From NCBI GenBank assembly GCA_964537685.1, contig CAZICM010000030.1, positions 1 through 64,000 of the forward strand: DNA of 64,000 nucleotides, in the 5' to 3' direction. Positions 8,155 to 18,013 of the stretch are shown one piece after another. Numbering within the stretch: the first letter of the stretch is position 1; every line of letters begins with the position of its first letter. The notes below the pieces were generated by a model. The model made no database searches and had not been told where the DNA came from. It worked only from the letters and a program-made list of their open reading frames with translations. This DNA is from CAZICM01 sp964537685. GTDB taxonomy: Bacteria > Myxococcota_A > Polyangia > Polyangiales > Polyangiaceae. Made by a program: the position numbers and the translations under genes.

Positions 8155-11100
8155 TTATTCGCGCGGCCGGTTCTTTACAATATCGTAGAATTGCTCGAGC
8201 CCACGGGTTTCGCTGGACACAAATCCATGTACAGCGTCCATTGTGGCTTTATAGTCGTCCGCTGTCAGCGGTTCGGCACTCGCCGAGTCAAAGCGGTTGA
8301 CCTCGCTGATCGTATCGAGAATAATTTCGATCGGCGCAAGGCCCTGGCCATTATCCATCGGCGTTACAAAGGCGGGCAATACATAATCCATCACATGGTA
8401 TTTATCGTATTGGTCGCCCGTGACGGCCTTTAGCAATCCCATCGACGATGTTCCCACACCGGCCCCCTCGGGATCGTCCGAGGCTCCGGCGGCGCCCGCA
8501 ATGGCATTGAGAATCGGAGCGAGCTCGGTATCGGCTTGAAGCACCTGAAGCAAGTCGCCCAGCGAGACCAAAAGCCCCGGGAATGCATCGTTTGGCGAAT
8601 CCACCGTAAACAAATACGATAGGAGTTTTTCTACTTCCCTTCGCGCCGGCTCATCCGCGCGCAGCGCTTCCTGCAAGTCCATCAGCGCTGCGAACAGCGG
8701 CCCGCTCAAGGTCTTTTGGAGTTTATCGCCCAGCGTTTTCTTCGCCCAGGTACACGCCTGATTATCGGGCAGCTCGCGTTTGGGGCAATTGGCATTTAAT
8801 TGCTCGCGCAAAAGCTGAAGCATGGTTGTTAGCAGCACGGGCATGCCCGGATCTTTAAATTTCGCCGAAGGCCCCTCGCCTTCCACCGCCAGCAATTGAT
8901 CGACCAATTGAGAACGGGCGCGCTTCCATTGCCCTTTTCTCATCTCCGCATCCGCCGGACATGTTGCCGCATTGGCCTGACAATCGATCTGGGCCTGGCC
9001 TTGCTTAAGCGAGCAATCGCAAGCCTGATCGAATCTCAAATCAATTTTATGCAATGCATCCGCAAAGAGCGTGTATCCTGTCAATTGGGGCTGAGGCGTA
9101 CCGTCCACCCATTGCGCGCCGGCATTTCCCTTGCGATCCACCATACCCATCTGAGCCGCGTAATCGGGATCGAATAAAATACGCGCCAGCCGCTCCAGCA
9201 CTTCGCCGCCCGTCCACACCTGCCCCGCATTCGCGCCGCGCGCCACCGTAATGGCCGAGACTTCCGTGGCCACCTTGGAGAATTCAACCAGGGCAGGCAC
9301 GATATCGGTTATAAATGCCTCGGAAAGAATAGGCTCGTAATTGGCAATGCCCGCGCCTGAACAATAGAAGGGATTGCTCACCGCATCGCCTGAATTGTTG
9401 CATTCAGGACCATGCCCGGGCGTAGCCCAATGCTGATGGAGCACTTCGATTAAATCGATAAACATCTGCTCGCCGCGCTGATCGGCCACATCGCAGCTCG
9501 ACACATCGGGCGTACAGCTCACATTGGCAAAAGGCGTTACAAGCGGCCTTAGATAATCGTAAAAGCCATAGTGCTCCCACAGGAAAATCGTGTTTTTATC
9601 GCGCAGCCTCAGCAAATCGTTCATATCGGAACAGAGGCGCGTTCCATTGGGCTGCAAGGGGCAAATCGACGGGGAAACAGGCTCAATCAGCGCGGCAACA
9701 AAATCGTTGGTTTGCTGATTGGCATTGTTTAAATCCATATCGGGCATATTCGGCCATTTGTCGGATTTAGCCCCGAAGAAGACCAGCCGATTTAATGCCG
9801 CGGGCGTTGGATGAAGCGTCATTCCCGTAATACCGCTCGATGATTCAAAGAGCGCATCTTCGTCGGCGAAGACACCTAAAAATGCAATAATCCCATCCAG
9901 CACGCCGTCTTTGATTACCAGCTCGGCCCGCTTGGGATGATTGGGATCGAGCAGCGCATCGATATAAAACGCGCCCAAATTATTAAAACTAAAGAGTTCG
10001 CATTCATCGTAACTGCCGATGAGCGGCCACGAAACCGTGAGGCCCAAAATGGAAGCTCTTACTTTGGCGCCGTCTTTGTTGCAGGCTTTATCGTTGTTGG
10101 CGTCGTGAATAATCTGAAACGAACGCATCAATGCCGATCGATTTTCTCCGCCAATCGGCTGTGTGCGATCCACCGGCGTCTTGGGAGGCGAGGCGTCGTT
10201 GGTATTTAAATTGAGCGGAGGTCCATTTAAATCGTTGGTATTGTAAGTAATTTGATCTTTAAAGCTTACAAATTTGCTCAGCGTATCGCCGACATGCTGA
10301 GCGCCTCCAATCGGCGTAATCATCGTATTGTCGCCGAATCCTTTGACTAGATTTTTCACCAGCCCAGGTTCTTTTAGAATGCGCGCCATAATGGCCGCGA
10401 CCTGATCCCACACCGGCGTTTGATACGGCAATTCGGCCAAAGGCTCTTTCCCGGCCAGAGCCAGCTCATCGTGGGCCAGGGTAATTTCACGGATTTTTAA
10501 TGCCGCGCCCAGGAGCCGGGCGACTTTATCTTTGTGATTCTGGGTTAAATCCATCAGCCCGAGCAAGAGCGCATCGGAATCGGGATCGGCAAAGATTTGC
10601 CCCGCCGCGTGAATTAAATCGACAATGGGCGAATCCTCTCCCCGGAACCGCTGATAAGGCAGGCAATTCGAACAGCTCTGATCGGCAGGAACAATGCTCT
10701 CATTTTCAAAATCGTATTGAGCCTCTTCCCGATCGCCATAAAGCGTATATGCGCCCGCAAGCGCATACATCAGGGTTTCATGCTCTTTCTTCCAGGCGTT
10801 TGGACCGCCCATTGCATCGTATTGTGTCGCATCGGTCAGCGGCTTTAAATTGCGGAGCAGCGAAGAAGCCGCCGTGCGCGAGACATCGATATATTGATAC
10901 AGCGGCGTTGCCGGCCTTCCAAAAGCGTCCGTAGGTCCGCCCATCACCCCGGGAATGGCGAATGGAGTGTCCACATTCAACAGATTGCCCGAAGCATCGA
11001 TAAAACGCCCAAAGGCATCTGTATCGGCATAACCATCGGCATTTTGATCAACAAAAGGAGATTGTAAATTAGCGCCCTGCATTAAAGGCATAACAAAGCC

Positions 11101-12099
11101 GCGCCGATCCCGCTTTGCCAAGTAGACGGGGGCCGCATTGGGATCGGCGGCAAAGGCAGGATCTTCCTTCATCATCAGGGCTTGCGCGAATTCAAGCGCC
11201 GTGCGGGGCCGGTTCGGCTCGGCCTTCGCCGCATCGATGACCAAATTGGGCAGCGCCGAAGTATCGGGTTTCACCGTTTTTAAATCTTGTTTTAATACCC
11301 GGAACAACTGCTCCAAGGCAGGCGCGGCCGGACCATTTGGCCCAACGACATTCAATGCGGTCTGCGCAACTTGCCGCAATTGAGGATAAGCCAAAGCCGC
11401 CCGGATCGCGCCCAGACCCAAGGCCGAAGGCCGATAACCCTTGCGTCCTTGAATTTTTGAAAATGCTTCACGCGCTTCTTGACTTTCGATCAGCGCTGTC
11501 ATCAGCCGCCCAATGGCGCGCGTCGATTCAGGAACAACAGGCTGGGCCGCCGCATTAAATGGATTGGATTCGTAGAGCGGCGCGAGCGATTGCGAAAACG
11601 ATAAAAGCGCATTGTGCAGCCTGACTTTGTCGCCCTCCTCGGGCGTCGCCGCATTGTCAATTTCGATATCCGGAAAGGCCGCATTGAAGGCCCGGATTAA
11701 ATCGGAACGGCGCTTCACCATCGCATTGATTTTGGCAAGCGCGAGCGATCTCGCCTGAACCTGTTTATCGCCCGAAACAGGCGGCAATACAGATGTATTC
11801 ACCGAATCGGCGTAGGCGCCCGCCGCATCGTAATGACATACGCCGTTGTACGAAGCGCCCGACACATCTTCCGTCAGCACACTCGCACTCACGCGATCGC
11901 ACAGAACACCGTACAGATCATCGCCCAGCGTGCCCTTGGGCAAAGCCACCCGCGACGTGTCAATCCCATCGTGACAGGATGCCGCGCAGGCCACCAACAC
12001 CCCTAAACCCAAGCCCAAAGCCGTCCGCTGTTTACGCGCTGTCCGCGCCCGCGGCAAAGGTTCATTGCGCCCACGGCGACGTCGATTTGCCATCTTCAT
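8155..12099 (-). CDS. Giant uncharacterised lipoprotein (1314 aa)
   Basis: I recognise no domain. The N-terminus is strongly basic (NRRRRGRN), followed by a hydrophobic stretch and a lipobox-like VACAASC with Cys42, so export and lipid anchoring are likely. The mature protein has long, evenly alternating helical segments and few cysteines. These cluster at SCSNC, in a CDC segment near residue 1010, and in CPLQPNGTRLC. It is followed directly by a FadL-like porin and an MgtC/DUF4010 protein, which suggests a shared envelope role. The ATG at 12099 has TTGGAGCGAA upstream. The gene is divergent from glmU, leaving 156 bases for both promoters. Confidence 0.85.
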   Translation of the reverse strand: MKMANRRRRGRNEPLPRARTARKQRTALGLGLGVLVACAASCHDGIDTSRVALPKGTLGDDLYGVLCDRVSASVLTEDVSGASYNGVCHYDAAGAYADSVNTSVLPPVSGDKQVQARSLALAKINAMVKRRSDLIRAFNAAFPDIEIDNAATPEEGDKVRLHNALLSFSQSLAPLYESNPFNAAAQPVVPESTRAIGRLMTALIESQEAREAFSKIQGRKGYRPSALGLGAIRAALAYPQLRQVAQTALNVVGPNGPAAPALEQLFRVLKQDLKTVKPDTSALPNLVIDAAKAEPNRPRTALEFAQALMMKEDPAFAADPNAAPVYLAKRDRRGFVMPLMQGANLQSPFVDQNADGYADTDAFGRFIDASGNLLNVDTPFAIPGVMGGPTDAFGRPATPLYQYIDVSRTAASSLLRNLKPLTDATQYDAMGGPNAWKKEHETLMYALAGAYTLYGDREEAQYDFENESIVPADQSCSNCLPYQRFRGEDSPIVDLIHAAGQIFADPDSDALLLGLMDLTQNHKDKVARLLGAALKIREITLAHDELALAGKEPLAELPYQTPVWDQVAAIMARILKEPGLVKNLVKGFGDNTMITPIGGAQHVGDTLSKFVSFKDQITYNTNDLNGPPLNLNTNDASPPKTPVDRTQPIGGENRSALMRSFQIIHDANNDKACNKDGAKVRASILGLTVSWPLIGSYDECELFSFNNLGAFYIDALLDPNHPKRAELVIKDGVLDGIIAFLGVFADEDALFESSSGITGMTLHPTPAALNRLVFFGAKSDKWPNMPDMDLNNANQQTNDFVAALIEPVSPSICPLQPNGTRLCSDMNDLLRLRDKNTIFLWEHYGFYDYLRPLVTPFANVSCTPDVSSCDVADQRGEQMFIDLIEVLHQHWATPGHGPECNNSGDAVSNPFYCSGAGIANYEPILSEAFITDIVPALVEFSKVATEVSAITVARGANAGQVWTGGEVLERLARILFDPDYAAQMGMVDRKGNAGAQWVDGTPQPQLTGYTLFADALHKIDLRFDQACDCSLKQGQAQIDCQANAATCPADAEMRKGQWKRARSQLVDQLLAVEGEGPSAKFKDPGMPVLLTTMLQLLREQLNANCPKRELPDNQACTWAKKTLGDKLQKTLSGPLFAALMDLQEALRADEPARREVEKLLSYLFTVDSPNDAFPGLLVSLGDLLQVLQADTELAPILNAIAGAAGASDDPEGAGVGTSSMGLLKAVTGDQYDKYHVMDYVLPAFVTPMDNGQGLAPIEIILDTISEVNRFDSASAEPLTADDYKATMDAVHGFVSSETRGLEQFYDIVKNRPRE

Positions 12100-12255
12100 T
12101 TCGCTCCAAGCCGCAACTCTAGATGAAAAGAAGCCCGCCTTGGAATGGCCATTTCAAGCGGAATTGCACTTTGGACACTTGCGCGCCGCGTTGCCGCCAA
12201 AAATCCTAAAATCGCCCTGGAATGCTTTTGCGCGGGCGCGTAGCATGCGCGCCCG

Positions 12256-13674
12256 ATGAGCACCGGACCTGCATCTCAAAACCATCGAATACCCAATCTA
12301 TCCGCTATCATTCTCGCGGCTGGACAAGGCAAGCGAATGAAAAGCGCTCTTCCCAAAGTGCTTCATCCCATGGCCGGCCTTCCGATGATTCACTATGTAA
12401 TTGAAGCTGCAACACGATCGGGAGCAGACCGGATTGTAGCCGTCGTCGGCCATGGCAAAGATCAAGTGGCGGCCTATGTGGAACAGGCATTTGGAGATCG
12501 CGTCCGCATCGCCCACCAAGAACAGCAGCTCGGCACGGGAGACGCCGCACGGGCCGGACTTTCGGCGATTGGCGAAGAGAGCGGCCATGTGCTGATTCTC
12601 TGCGGAGACACGCCTCTTTTGGATTCGGCCGAGCTCTCCAAACTAAGCGAATTGATGGATGAAGGCGCGCTCGTCGCACTGCTGAGCTCCGAACCCGAAG
12701 ATCCAACGGGTTATGGCCGCATCCTTCGCAATGAACACCAAGAAATCACCGGCATCCGCGAGGAGCGCGATTGCAGTCCGGCCGAAAGAAAAATCCGCGA
12801 AGTCAATTCGGGCGTATATTTGGTCAATTCAACCTTCTTAAAAGAAGCGCTCCCGGCATTAAAACCCCAAAATGCCCAAGGCGAACTTTATTTAACGGAC
12901 ATCATCGCCATGGCCGCTGAAAAACGCGGCGTGCGCGCCCGGATCGCCAAAGACCACAGCACCCTGTCGGGCATCAACGACCGGGCCCAGCTCGCCGCCG
13001 CCGAAGAAATAATTTATCATCAAATAGCAGACACACATCGTAAAAATGGAATCACCATAAGAACCGGCGCCAAAATCGAAGCCCAAGTCAGCATCGAAGC
13101 GGAAGCCATTATCGAACACGGCGTAATTCTGCGGGGCAAAACCCATATTGGCGCGGGAGCCCATATCGACGCGGGCTGCATTCTAAAGGATGTCCGCGTT
13201 CAGGCGGGCGCCCGGCTTAAACCCTACACCGTCGCGGAAAAATCAAATATCGGAGAGAAGGCTCAAATCGGACCATTTTCACATTTACGGCCCGATAGCG
13301 AAATAGAAAGCGACGCCCATATTGGCAATTTCGTTGAAACCAAAAAAACCCGCGTACGCAAAGGCGCCAAAGCCAATCACCTCGCCTATTTGGGCGATGG
13401 AGACATCGGCGAAGGCGCGAATATCGGCGCCGGAACTATCTTTTGCAATTACGACGGATTTAAAAAATACAAAACCGAAATTGGAGCCGGAGCATTTATA
13501 GGAAGCGATTCTCAAATTGTCGCACCCATCCGCATTGGAACAGGCGCCTACGTCGCCACAGGCACCACCGTCACAAGAGACGTTCCCGACGACGCCCTGG
13601 CCATTTCGAGAACCCGGCAAGAAAACAAAGAAGGCTATGCGAGCAGATTAAAGGCGAGACTTAAAAATAAATAA
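12256..13674 (+). CDS. glmU: Bifunctional GlmU
   Basis: The 472-residue enzyme makes UDP-N-acetylglucosamine. Its C-terminal domain acetylates glucosamine-1-phosphate and its N-terminal domain transfers UMP. The nucleotidyltransferase signature AAGQGKRMKSALPK lies at 21-34, and CGDTPLL and GELYLTDIIAMA follow. From about residue 265 the sequence turns into left-handed parallel beta-helix hexapeptides, with HIGNFVETKK, GDGDIGEGANIGAGTIFCNYDG and IGSDSQIVAPIRIG, typical of the acetyltransferase active site. Length is normal for the family. It is convergent with ribA, with only 8 bases between the stops. Confidence 0.97.
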   Translation: MSTGPASQNHRIPNLSAIILAAGQGKRMKSALPKVLHPMAGLPMIHYVIEAATRSGADRIVAVVGHGKDQVAAYVEQAFGDRVRIAHQEQQLGTGDAARAGLSAIGEESGHVLILCGDTPLLDSAELSKLSELMDEGALVALLSSEPEDPTGYGRILRNEHQEITGIREERDCSPAERKIREVNSGVYLVNSTFLKEALPALKPQNAQGELYLTDIIAMAAEKRGVRARIAKDHSTLSGINDRAQLAAAEEIIYHQIADTHRKNGITIRTGAKIEAQVSIEAEAIIEHGVILRGKTHIGAGAHIDAGCILKDVRVQAGARLKPYTVAEKSNIGEKAQIGPFSHLRPDSEIESDAHIGNFVETKKTRVRKGAKANHLAYLGDGDIGEGANIGAGTIFCNYDGFKKYKTEIGAGAFIGSDSQIVAPIRIGTGAYVATGTTVTRDVPDDALAISRTRQENKEGYASRLKARLKNK

Positions 13675-13682
13675 AAAATATA

Positions 13683-14375
13683 TTAAGATATGAAAGGCAC
13701 CGAACGCGGCCCGCTTGGCACCTCATCTGAATCCGACAACTCCGGAAGCGCATGCCCCATACGCAAACGCTTTGCTTCCAAATAAGCCGCCGAATGAGGA
13801 TTATGCCCCACCAGGCTCGGAACCCTCGATTGAATCAACACCCCTAAACCTTCAAGCGCGGATACCTTCTCGGGATTATTCGTCATCAATTGAATCGACT
13901 TGACACCCAAATACTCAATCACGGCCGCGGCCGCCGAATAATCCCGCGCATCATCGGGAAGACCCAGAATACGATTGGCATCCACCGTATCATGACCGCG
14001 CGACTGAAGCTGATAAGCCCGGATCTTATTCGCCAAACCGATACCCCGCCCCTCCTGCCGCAAATAAATAACGAGCCCCCTGCCCTGCCGCGCAATCTCC
14101 GCCTGAGCCGCCTCCAATTGCTCGCGGCAATCGCATTTCAGCGAACCAAACACCTCACTGGTTAAACACTCGGAATGCACACGCGCAAGCACACCCTCGT
14201 GACCTTCCACCTGACCCATACGCAACACCACATGATCAGGCGACAACGCATGCTTTGAACCCGCGCTCTCCTTCCAATGAAACACCATCATCTCAAACTC
14301 CCCGAACCGCGTGGGAACGGGAGCCTGTGCAATTACCTCGAGCTGAGGCCGGATCACCATCTTTGGGACGTACAT
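13683..14375 (-). CDS. ribA: GTP cyclohydrolase II
   Basis: The 230-residue enzyme opens GTP in the first step of riboflavin synthesis. Zinc ligands are Cys70, Cys81 and Cys83 in SECLTSEVFGSLKCDC. The RQEGRGIGLANKIRAY segment binds the substrate and holds the catalytic residues, and LMTNNPEK is the conserved late motif. It lacks the DHBP synthase (RibB) half found in RibBA fusions. The ATG at 14375 has TTAGGAGCGAG directly upstream; reading 33 residues further back adds unconserved sequence. No FMN-riboswitch signature was seen in the upstream 200 bases. Confidence 0.95.
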   Translation of the reverse strand: MYVPKMVIRPQLEVIAQAPVPTRFGEFEMMVFHWKESAGSKHALSPDHVVLRMGQVEGHEGVLARVHSECLTSEVFGSLKCDCREQLEAAQAEIARQGRGLVIYLRQEGRGIGLANKIRAYQLQSRGHDTVDANRILGLPDDARDYSAAAAVIEYLGVKSIQLMTNNPEKVSALEGLGVLIQSRVPSLVGHNPHSAAYLEAKRLRMGHALPELSDSDEVPSGPRSVPFIS

Positions 14376-14578
14376 CTCGCTCCTAACTCCTTTAGCGTCA
14401 ACAGCCTGGGCACCTGTGCACCAAGCCTTTTTATCGTTAGCGGAACAACAATCGCATTTCAAGCCCCAGGCCATAACAATTCCTCAACCACCACGTAACG
14501 CCGTCTAAGCCAAACGCGTCCATGCCGCAAAAGAATTGCCCGCGCCGCCCAAACTTAGGTACAGCTCGCCATAAATAA

Positions 14579-15790
14579 ATGAGCGGGAATTCCCAAAACC
14601 ATTCAAACGAAAAACTCCCCAAAACGGTCGTCGCCTTAGGATGGGTATCTCTTCTCACCGACACCGCGTCTGAAATGATTTACCCATTTATCCCAGCCTT
14701 TTTAAAATCATTGGGAGGCGGCGCCCAAGCCATTGGCTGGATAGAAGGCGCATCTGAAACCGTAAGCGCCGCATTAAAATTAATATCCGGACGCATTGCC
14801 GAAAATACCCGCGCCCGAAAAGGCTTAATCGCATTGGGCTATGGCCTCTCCGCCCTATCGAGGCCGCTCTACGCCCTCGCCACCCTGCCCATCCACGCCG
14901 TATTCATCCGCATGAGCGACCGCGTTGGAAAAGGACTGCGCGGCCCGCCCCGCGACGCCATGGTCGCCGACGCCGTAAAAGAAAGCCATCGAGGCCGCGC
15001 CTTCGGATTTCACCGCATGATGGATAACCTGGGCGCCGTATTCGGAGCGCTCGCCGGCTTTTCATTGATGTATTTTATCAAATTGCCTATCCAATCGATT
15101 TTTTTGATATCGATTATTCCGGGATTATTTGCCGTACTTATTGTATTGATTTTTATCCGCTCCCCGAACGCGTCCCCCGCCACCCATCCATCGCATAACC
15201 AACCCCCGGCCCAAGAAAGCAAACCACCGCTACCGATTACGGCCAAACGCTATTTCATGGCCTGCGCCCTCTTCGCCCTCGCCTGCTCCGGCGATTTATT
15301 TTTACTCCGCCGCCTATCCGATCTCGGCCTAGAAACAGCCTTTGCGCCGATCGCGTGGATGTCGCTCCAGCTCGGAAAAGCGATATTCAATTTACCCGGC
15401 GGCGCCCTATCCGATCGAATTGGCCATAAGAATAACCTGGCCATCGCCTGGCTTCTCTACGGGATTAGCTACATCGCCTTTGGAATGGCAGGCCATTGGC
15501 TCACGGGCTGGCTTCTCTTCATCCCCTACGCTCTCTATTACGGCCTCGCCGAAGGCGGAGAAAAAGCCCTGCTCGCGCAGCTCGTCCCCACGGAAATCCG
15601 GGGACGCGCCTTTGGAATTCTTCTCGCGCTTGAAGGTCTTATTTTATTGCCCACCAATATTTTATTTGGATATATATACGATAAAATTGGAAGCGCGACA
15701 GCCTTTTATCTCGGCGGAATCATCGCCCTTGCGGCTGCCCTTGTTTTATGGCTTATCGTTCCAGCCCCGGCAGCCCGCAAAAAACAATAA
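14579..15790 (+). CDS. MFS transporter
   Basis: The 403-residue product has about 12 predicted membrane segments in two halves. The loop after the second helix of the first half carries SGRIAENTRARKG and the second half carries GGALSDRIGHKN, both versions of the major-facilitator motif. RGPPRDAMVADAV and RGRAFGFHRMMDNLGA lie between helices 4 and 5 and match the drug/metabolite-type branch I have seen in this group. Substrate unknown. Divergent from ribA. The ATG lies within ATAAATAAATGAGC, with no clear ribosome site. Confidence 0.88.
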   Translation: MSGNSQNHSNEKLPKTVVALGWVSLLTDTASEMIYPFIPAFLKSLGGGAQAIGWIEGASETVSAALKLISGRIAENTRARKGLIALGYGLSALSRPLYALATLPIHAVFIRMSDRVGKGLRGPPRDAMVADAVKESHRGRAFGFHRMMDNLGAVFGALAGFSLMYFIKLPIQSIFLISIIPGLFAVLIVLIFIRSPNASPATHPSHNQPPAQESKPPLPITAKRYFMACALFALACSGDLFLLRRLSDLGLETAFAPIAWMSLQLGKAIFNLPGGALSDRIGHKNNLAIAWLLYGISYIAFGMAGHWLTGWLLFIPYALYYGLAEGGEKALLAQLVPTEIRGRAFGILLALEGLILLPTNILFGYIYDKIGSATAFYLGGIIALAAALVLWLIVPAPAARKKQ

Positions 15791-15797
15791 TAAAATA

Positions 15798-15830
15798 ACA
15801 AAAAACCCCGGATGAAATAGGCATCCGGGG
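15798..15830 (-). terminator. Intrinsic terminator
   Basis: The perfect stem CCCCGGATG (15806-15814) and CATCCGGGG (15822-15830) has a 7-nt loop. On the minus strand it is followed by TTTTTTG and more T-rich sequence, so it ends the minus-strand gene at 15858-16259. It lies just past the stop of the plus-strand MFS gene but lacks a T-tract in that direction. Confidence 0.88.
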
Positions 15831-15857
15831 CATGTTGAATGGGAGCCAGATTCTAAA

Positions 15858-16259
15858 TTACTTGGCGTCCACCTGAATAGAAACGGCCTGCGTCATCGGC
15901 TTGCACTCGGTTTCTTTGCACACCGCAAAACGAAGCTCACCCGTCACCGTCTTCTTCCCCGCCTCGGTCGCCGTCAGCTTCACATTGAAGACCAGCGCCG
16001 ACTTATCGAGCTGAGCCGCATCACCCTTCGTCAGCTTCGCCTTCTCAAGCGTCACACCAGCGGGCGCCGTCAGCGTCAACTTCGCGGGAAACTCTTCATT
16101 GATCTTGTAACCGCCCTGAGGCTCCACACGCACCGTCGCAGTCGCCGACTCCGACACCTTCGCGGACACACTACCGACACTCACACGGTGATCTGAATCG
16201 GCATTCACGGTTCCGACAACAGCAAATGTGACCAAAAGAGCCGAGAGCAGTTTCTTCAT
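15858..16259 (-). CDS. Exported DsbD-N-like protein
   Basis: This 133-residue protein has a signal peptide ending near VNA-DS. The mature part looks like an immunoglobulin-like beta domain with the line RFAVCKETECKP near the end. That resembles the redox-active cysteine pair of the N-terminal domain of DsbD and related thiol carriers. The transmembrane and thioredoxin parts of DsbD are absent. It could accept electrons from, or pass them to, periplasmic thiol proteins; this is inference. GAGGAAACACGT precedes the ATG. It stands alone with its own terminator. Confidence 0.7.
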   Translation of the reverse strand: MKKLLSALLVTFAVVGTVNADSDHRVSVGSVSAKVSESATATVRVEPQGGYKINEEFPAKLTLTAPAGVTLEKAKLTKGDAAQLDKSALVFNVKLTATEAGKKTVTGELRFAVCKETECKPMTQAVSIQVDAK

Positions 16260-16480
16260 GACGTGTTTCCTCGTTTCTGACGCTTAAAGGGTTTGCATGA
16301 CCCGTGCCAGCCCGCCCGCATTCGAGCAACGCAGGCGAAACAAGACGAATCCCGATATTCTCACGAGCCCGCCCGGATAAGCAACCCTATTTTTAATACC
16401 CTGCAATACCCAAACTGAATAAACCAAGATCCACCCCCGGTGAACCATTGATCCATCACAAATCTGATATAATCGAAAAC

Positions 16481-17944
16481 CTATTGCTTCGAATTGTCTT
16501 CCCCCAAACCCCTCACCACATCGGACAAAGCCGCTTGAAGATCCAAAAGCGCCGCATCCAAATGCTCCGCATGCGTTCTAAAACTCAGCACGCATATCCG
16601 CAGCACAAAACGCCCCTCGACCGTGACCCCCGTTAAGAACACCCGCTGCCTCCCATTTACGCCCCGGAGCCAGCGCCGGTTCAATTCATTCAATTTAATT
16701 TCATTGCCTGAAAATTCTTTTGGATAAAACCTAAATGAAAACAGCGACAAAACAGGCTCTGAAACAATCTCAACATCAGGCCATCGCCGAATTTCGTCGG
16801 CCGCCCTCCGCGCCAAATCCAGCTTCTCATCCAAAGCCTCCCTAAAGACGCCCGCCCCATGCATTTTTAAAGGCAACCAAATCCGAAGGCCGCGAAAATC
16901 CCTCGATAACTCAGGACCGAGCTCGCTAAAATCGATGCAATCCTCGTCTTGTTCGGGAGGCGGTAAATAGGACGCCGTACTGCCAAAGGTCCGCTGCAAG
17001 GTCTTGCGATCCCGCACCACCAAACATCCCGTTCCATAGGGCAAAAACATTCCTTTATGAGGATCGATCGTCACCGAATCCGACCTCTCTATTCCACGGA
17101 AAATCTGCTTGCCCCGTTCCGTCAGCACAAAACAGCCGCCATACGCCGCATCGATATGAAACCAAATTCCATTTTGATCGGCAATGTCTGCAATCTCTTG
17201 TAAATTATCGACTGCGCCCGTTCCCGTCGTCCCCGCGCTTGCCACAACGATCGCGGGAACCAAACCCCGCTTTCGATCTTCATCGATCGCCCGGGAAAGC
17301 TCGTCCCCGCGCATCCTAAATTGCCCATCCACGCCAATGCGCCGGATATTCTCTTCCATAAAGCCGGCTATCTTCGCCGACTTGTGCACCGAGTGATGCA
17401 CCTCCGCCGACACATACACAATGCCCTTTAAAAAATCGGCGGGTAATCGTTCCGATCTCGCGGCTGCCAATGCGATCAGATTGGCCATCGAACCCCCCGA
17501 GGTCAATAGGCCGCCCGAACCTTCTCCATATCCGATCAATTGGCAAAACCAATCCACAACATTGGATTCCAGCCGCACAAGACCGGGCGCCGCCTGAAAA
17601 ATACCGACATAACGATTGACTGAATTGGCAATGAGATCGGCAAGGGCCGCGTGAAAGATTCCGCCTCCGGGGATATAGCCTAAATACCCGCCGGAAGCGG
17701 TATTCAAGCTCTTGGGAATAATCTCTCCGAATAGCCTGCGCATTAGCGGCTCGAAGGCCATGGCCGTTTCGGGCAAAGGCTCGCGCAGCGCCCGGGAAAA
17801 CTTCTTGCCGCCTTCGTTGTTATGCATTTTTTGAGAAGGCAGGCTTTCAATATGATCGATAATTCGATCCATACAAAATTGCACCATGGCCCGCATGCGC
17901 TGGGCTGGCAATTCTAAAGGATAAGATGGTTTTACTTCGCTCAT
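16481..17944 (-). CDS. PLP-dependent (aromatic) amino-acid decarboxylase
   Basis: The 487-residue enzyme belongs to the group II decarboxylases (aromatic-L-amino-acid/glutamate type). Features visible are LLTSGGSMANLIALAAAR at 147-163, VSAEVHHSVHKSA around 178-190 (stacking His), FHIDAAYGG with Asp265, and the PLP lysine Lys297 in DPHKGMF. It removes the carboxyl group from an amino acid to give an amine; the substrate is not determined. The ATG at 17944 follows AGGGAACGGCGT. A longer reading to 18130 would overlap the divergent flavoenzyme gene and is rejected. Confidence 0.92.
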   Translation of the reverse strand: MSEVKPSYPLELPAQRMRAMVQFCMDRIIDHIESLPSQKMHNNEGGKKFSRALREPLPETAMAFEPLMRRLFGEIIPKSLNTASGGYLGYIPGGGIFHAALADLIANSVNRYVGIFQAAPGLVRLESNVVDWFCQLIGYGEGSGGLLTSGGSMANLIALAAARSERLPADFLKGIVYVSAEVHHSVHKSAKIAGFMEENIRRIGVDGQFRMRGDELSRAIDEDRKRGLVPAIVVASAGTTGTGAVDNLQEIADIADQNGIWFHIDAAYGGCFVLTERGKQIFRGIERSDSVTIDPHKGMFLPYGTGCLVVRDRKTLQRTFGSTASYLPPPEQDEDCIDFSELGPELSRDFRGLRIWLPLKMHGAGVFREALDEKLDLARRAADEIRRWPDVEIVSEPVLSLFSFRFYPKEFSGNEIKLNELNRRWLRGVNGRQRVFLTGVTVEGRFVLRICVLSFRTHAEHLDAALLDLQAALSDVVRGLGEDNSKQ

Positions 17945-18013
17945 ACGCCGTTCCCTGAAATAAAAAGCAAAATCCCTTGACCATCCCCGCGAAATCGGCA
18001 CGATGCGCCGCCC

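Noticed and set aside
8155..12099. Many antisense ORFs within the giant lipoprotein gene
   Set aside because: They are short shadows of the coding frame without ribosome sites or domains.
14376..14578. FMN riboswitch before ribA
   Set aside because: No conserved RFN-element pattern is visible in the 200 bases between ribA and the MFS gene.
16260..16480. tRNA or small RNA gene in the 220-base gap
   Set aside because: No cloverleaf or strong hairpin can be drawn.
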